This document shows positions 62,217-64,000 of a stretch of 64,000 bases of DNA, piece after piece (the first letter of the stretch is position 1; the number at the start of each line of letters is the position of its first letter). The translations under genes and the position numbers were made by a program. Source of the stretch: Peribacillus alkalitolerans (GTDB lineage Bacteria > Bacillota > Bacilli > Bacillales > DSM-1321); the NCBI RefSeq assembly GCF_010882125.1, contig NZ_JAAGVZ010000004.1, positions 124,001 through 188,000 on the forward strand. Reading direction: 5' to 3'. The notes beneath the pieces were generated by a model. The model was not told the DNA's origin, ran no database searches, and saw only the letters and a list, made by a program, of their open reading frames with translations.

Positions 62217-62551
62217 CTTATCCCCCATTCTGTACCATCCTTAGCTGCATTTGTATCAACCTTTAGGAAACCGAATATCTCGAAGTACTTTAATGTTTTC
62301 TTTTATTTTACTATTTTATCTTAGAATTTGAAATAATTAGAATTTTTTAATTACCTATCCATCTCTTTATTTTGCTCAGTATTCGTTTCGATACACTCCC
62401 TAATAAAGAGTTGGATATTAAACAGCTTCCCAAGTTTCACTGCAAAAGTAATGGGTCACTTCTTCTATATCTATACATTCAAATTGTACTTTTTCATAGA
62501 AAAAAAGATACCCTAAAGGTAAATACATTCTTTCCTTTGAGTATCCTGTCA
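62217..62551. other. Gap with no gene seen
   Basis: AT-rich region of 335 bases between the ABC exporter operon and the aspartokinase remnant. No convincing frame, terminator or motif; probably the exporter promoter and further decayed sequence. Confidence 0.4.
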
Positions 62552-63070
62552 TCATCTCGATACACCAACTAACCAAGGTGCAAAAAATGCATTGTACAAT
62601 GCATTTACCGCTTTGTGTTCATCCCTCGCCTTGATTCCGAACACAATGCTTACTTCCGAAGATCCTTGGTTAATCATCTCTATATTAATCCCAACACTGG
62701 ACAACGCCTTTGAAGCTCGTGCAGTAGTCCCTACATTATGTCGCATGCCTTCACCTACAATCATGATTAAGGCCAAACCATGTTCTACTATAACATCATC
62801 AGCATCTAGCTCATTTTTAATCCTTTCAATAATAATCCTTTCCTTCTCTAAATCCAACGAATTTTCTCTCAATATGACCGTATCATCGTCAACTCCAAGG
62901 AGTATTCTCATAAGATACTCCGTTTTCCATTCAGAAATATTAATTCTGAATTTTTGATAAATATGAGTCTTATTATCTCTCCGGAAAATTAAAGTTGTAA
63001 GATATTTTTCCACTACACAAAAACACTTGTACTCATACAACGAACAAATGCTAGTAAATTGACTTTTCAT
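62552..63070 (-). pseudogene. Decayed aspartokinase III, C-terminal part
   Basis: The C-terminal ACT domains of the class III aspartokinase (ThrD/YclM type) are clear: VDDDTVILRENSLD, IEHGLALIM-like VEHGLALIMIVGEGMRHNVG and NIEMINQGSSEVSIVFGIKA, ending in LYNAFF. Upstream of GVDDD the main frame turns to nonsense (EYLMRILL), while another frame at 62898-62927 reads ENGVSYENTP, exactly the residues expected before GVDD. Hence at least one frameshift, with more decay upstream. The catalytic kinase domain is absent. Confidence 0.8.
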
Positions 63071-63125
63071 CTTTTTGCCCTAACAATAAAGAAACAATAA
63101 AAAGATATCATGACAAGGAGATAAT

Positions 63126-63989
63126 ATGGACGTCAAAGCAAGAGCACTTTACGATTATTTGGTCGACCATGCTACGGAATTTACAGAAGAGTGGTTTACA
63201 TATCAAACAGTGAAAACAGGCTCTGATTATTCATTGGATGCTCCACCTCATGTAATTAGCAAAATCAAGGAACAAAATTCTCAATATGTCCGTTTCCTTG
63301 CACAATCCCTTCTCCAAACAGAGGAAGAAATGAAAGATACTATTTCTGATTGGACGAGTAAGACTGCAGCAGATCGCGTTCAATCAAAGACTTCTCTAGA
63401 TGAGGTCGCTAGAAATAATGGTGTTTTTCGTAGGGTCTACTGGGAATATATAAAAAAGTTTGTTAAAGAAACAGATTTAAACATTGAATTGGATGATGTC
63501 TTCTATTGGGAAAAAAAATTAAACTACGCTCTGGATTATGTACTTGAAACATTTATCGCGTTTTTCATGGAAATCATGATAAATCGTTTGACTTCCCAAG
63601 CCACATTAATCAGGGAATTAAGCACCCCAGTCATAACATTAACGAACAAAGTCGGCCTTTTACCCATTATCGGTGAGATCGATACGACACGTGCAAAAAG
63701 CATTTTAGAATCAACACTGACCCAGGCTGTTAAAGCCAGGGTAACCATCTTAATCATTGATTTATCTGGTGTTGTTATGGTTGATACAATGGTCGCCCAA
63801 CAGGTATTCCAACTAATCGATTCCTTACGTATAGTAGGGATAAAAGCCATCTTAACAGGCATTAGGCCAGAGGTAGCACAGACATCCATTCAGCTAGGCA
63901 TTGATTTCTCAGGAATCCAAACAGAAAACTCCCTTCAAAAAGTCATCAGTCAATTGGCCAAAACAAATGGACTGTGCTTTTTTGAATAA
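63126..63989 (+). CDS. RsbR paralogue with STAS domain
   Basis: Stressosome-type protein of 287 aa. The N-terminal half is the helical non-heme-globin-like sensor region (MDVKARALYDYLVDHATEFTEEWF ... FMEIMINRL) and the C-terminal STAS domain reads IRELSTPVITLTNKVGLLPIIGEID, then LIIDLSGVVMVDTMVAQQVFQLIDSL and AILTGIRPEVAQT. These are the sites where RsbT phosphorylates RsbR in B. subtilis. The gene is alone, as rsbRB-RD are, and its product should feed sigma-B control. AAGGAGAT ribosome site before the ATG. Confidence 0.9.
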   Translation: MDVKARALYDYLVDHATEFTEEWFTYQTVKTGSDYSLDAPPHVISKIKEQNSQYVRFLAQSLLQTEEEMKDTISDWTSKTAADRVQSKTSLDEVARNNGVFRRVYWEYIKKFVKETDLNIELDDVFYWEKKLNYALDYVLETFIAFFMEIMINRLTSQATLIRELSTPVITLTNKVGLLPIIGEIDTTRAKSILESTLTQAVKARVTILIIDLSGVVMVDTMVAQQVFQLIDSLRIVGIKAILTGIRPEVAQTSIQLGIDFSGIQTENSLQKVISQLAKTNGLCFFE

Positions 63990-64000
63990 AAAATGAACTT

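Noticed and set aside
62372-62572. Plus-strand 66-codon frame near the aspartokinase remnant
   Set aside because: No ribosome site and no protein-like pattern; probably chance in AT-rich sequence.

Overview
The window is about 64 kb of a low-GC, endospore-forming Firmicute of the family Bacillaceae. The evidence is gene content: an MreBH-type actin, a UPF0435 (YfkK) protein, a YfmL-type helicase, an RsbR-type stressosome protein, an orphan sporulation-type histidine kinase, paired secondary ABC exporters, AGGAGG-type ribosome sites and frequent TTG/GTG starts. No rRNA, tRNA, phage, insertion sequence or CRISPR array was seen. The first gene is cut by the left edge.

Layout. 1-7 kb: a P1B-4 metal ATPase, a YtxH-BrkB pair behind a sigma-B-like promoter, an HD-GYP protein, a secondary methionine aminopeptidase, a serine-hydrolase remnant and a DCC-family protein. 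7-15 kb: motAB, a DUF1992 protein, an NlpC/P60 wall hydrolase behind a WalR-like box, a RocB-like peptidase, an MFS transporter and mreBH. 15-24.5 kb: a catabolic island on the minus strand with a Liv-type ABC importer, a FabH-like enzyme, an alpha/beta hydrolase, a FabG-like reductase and an acyl-CoA ligase. The importer and the ligase have promoters of the same architecture, TGTAAC-N5-TGTAAC-N10-(-10). 24.9-36.4 kb: a response regulator without the phospho-accepting Asp, an Opp-type importer whose binding protein is not a lipoprotein, an S-layer-homology protein in the same operon, and a large MalT-like regulator with a BTAD domain. 36.5-41 kb: a secreted TIMP/netrin-like protein and a TPP-riboswitch-controlled thiamine-precursor uptake operon (ThiY, thiamine-binding protein, ThiX, ThiZ, TatD hydrolase).

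41-53 kb holds mixed small operons: thioredoxin-like protein, YbaK, AzoR, a TipAL/Mta-like MerR regulator, a blasticidin-S-deaminase-like enzyme, an ABC-F protein with a long attenuator leader, an LCP wall-polymer ligase, an aminoglycoside-phosphotransferase-like kinase and methionine gamma-lyase. 53-64 kb: a YfmL-type helicase, a sporulation-type histidine kinase, a LysM-3D wall enzyme with a WalR-like box, an M20 deacylase, a possible structured RNA, a heterodimeric ABC exporter pair, a decayed aspartokinase and an RsbR paralogue.

Recurring non-coding elements include three copies of a palindrome centred on AATCAAACGTTTGATT, two families of intergenic repeats (two copies each), and intercistronic hairpins placed after the binding-protein gene of both large ABC importer operons. 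The most interesting regions are the 15-25 kb catabolic island with its shared promoter, the ABC-F attenuator leader, and the SLH/non-lipoprotein Opp operon.
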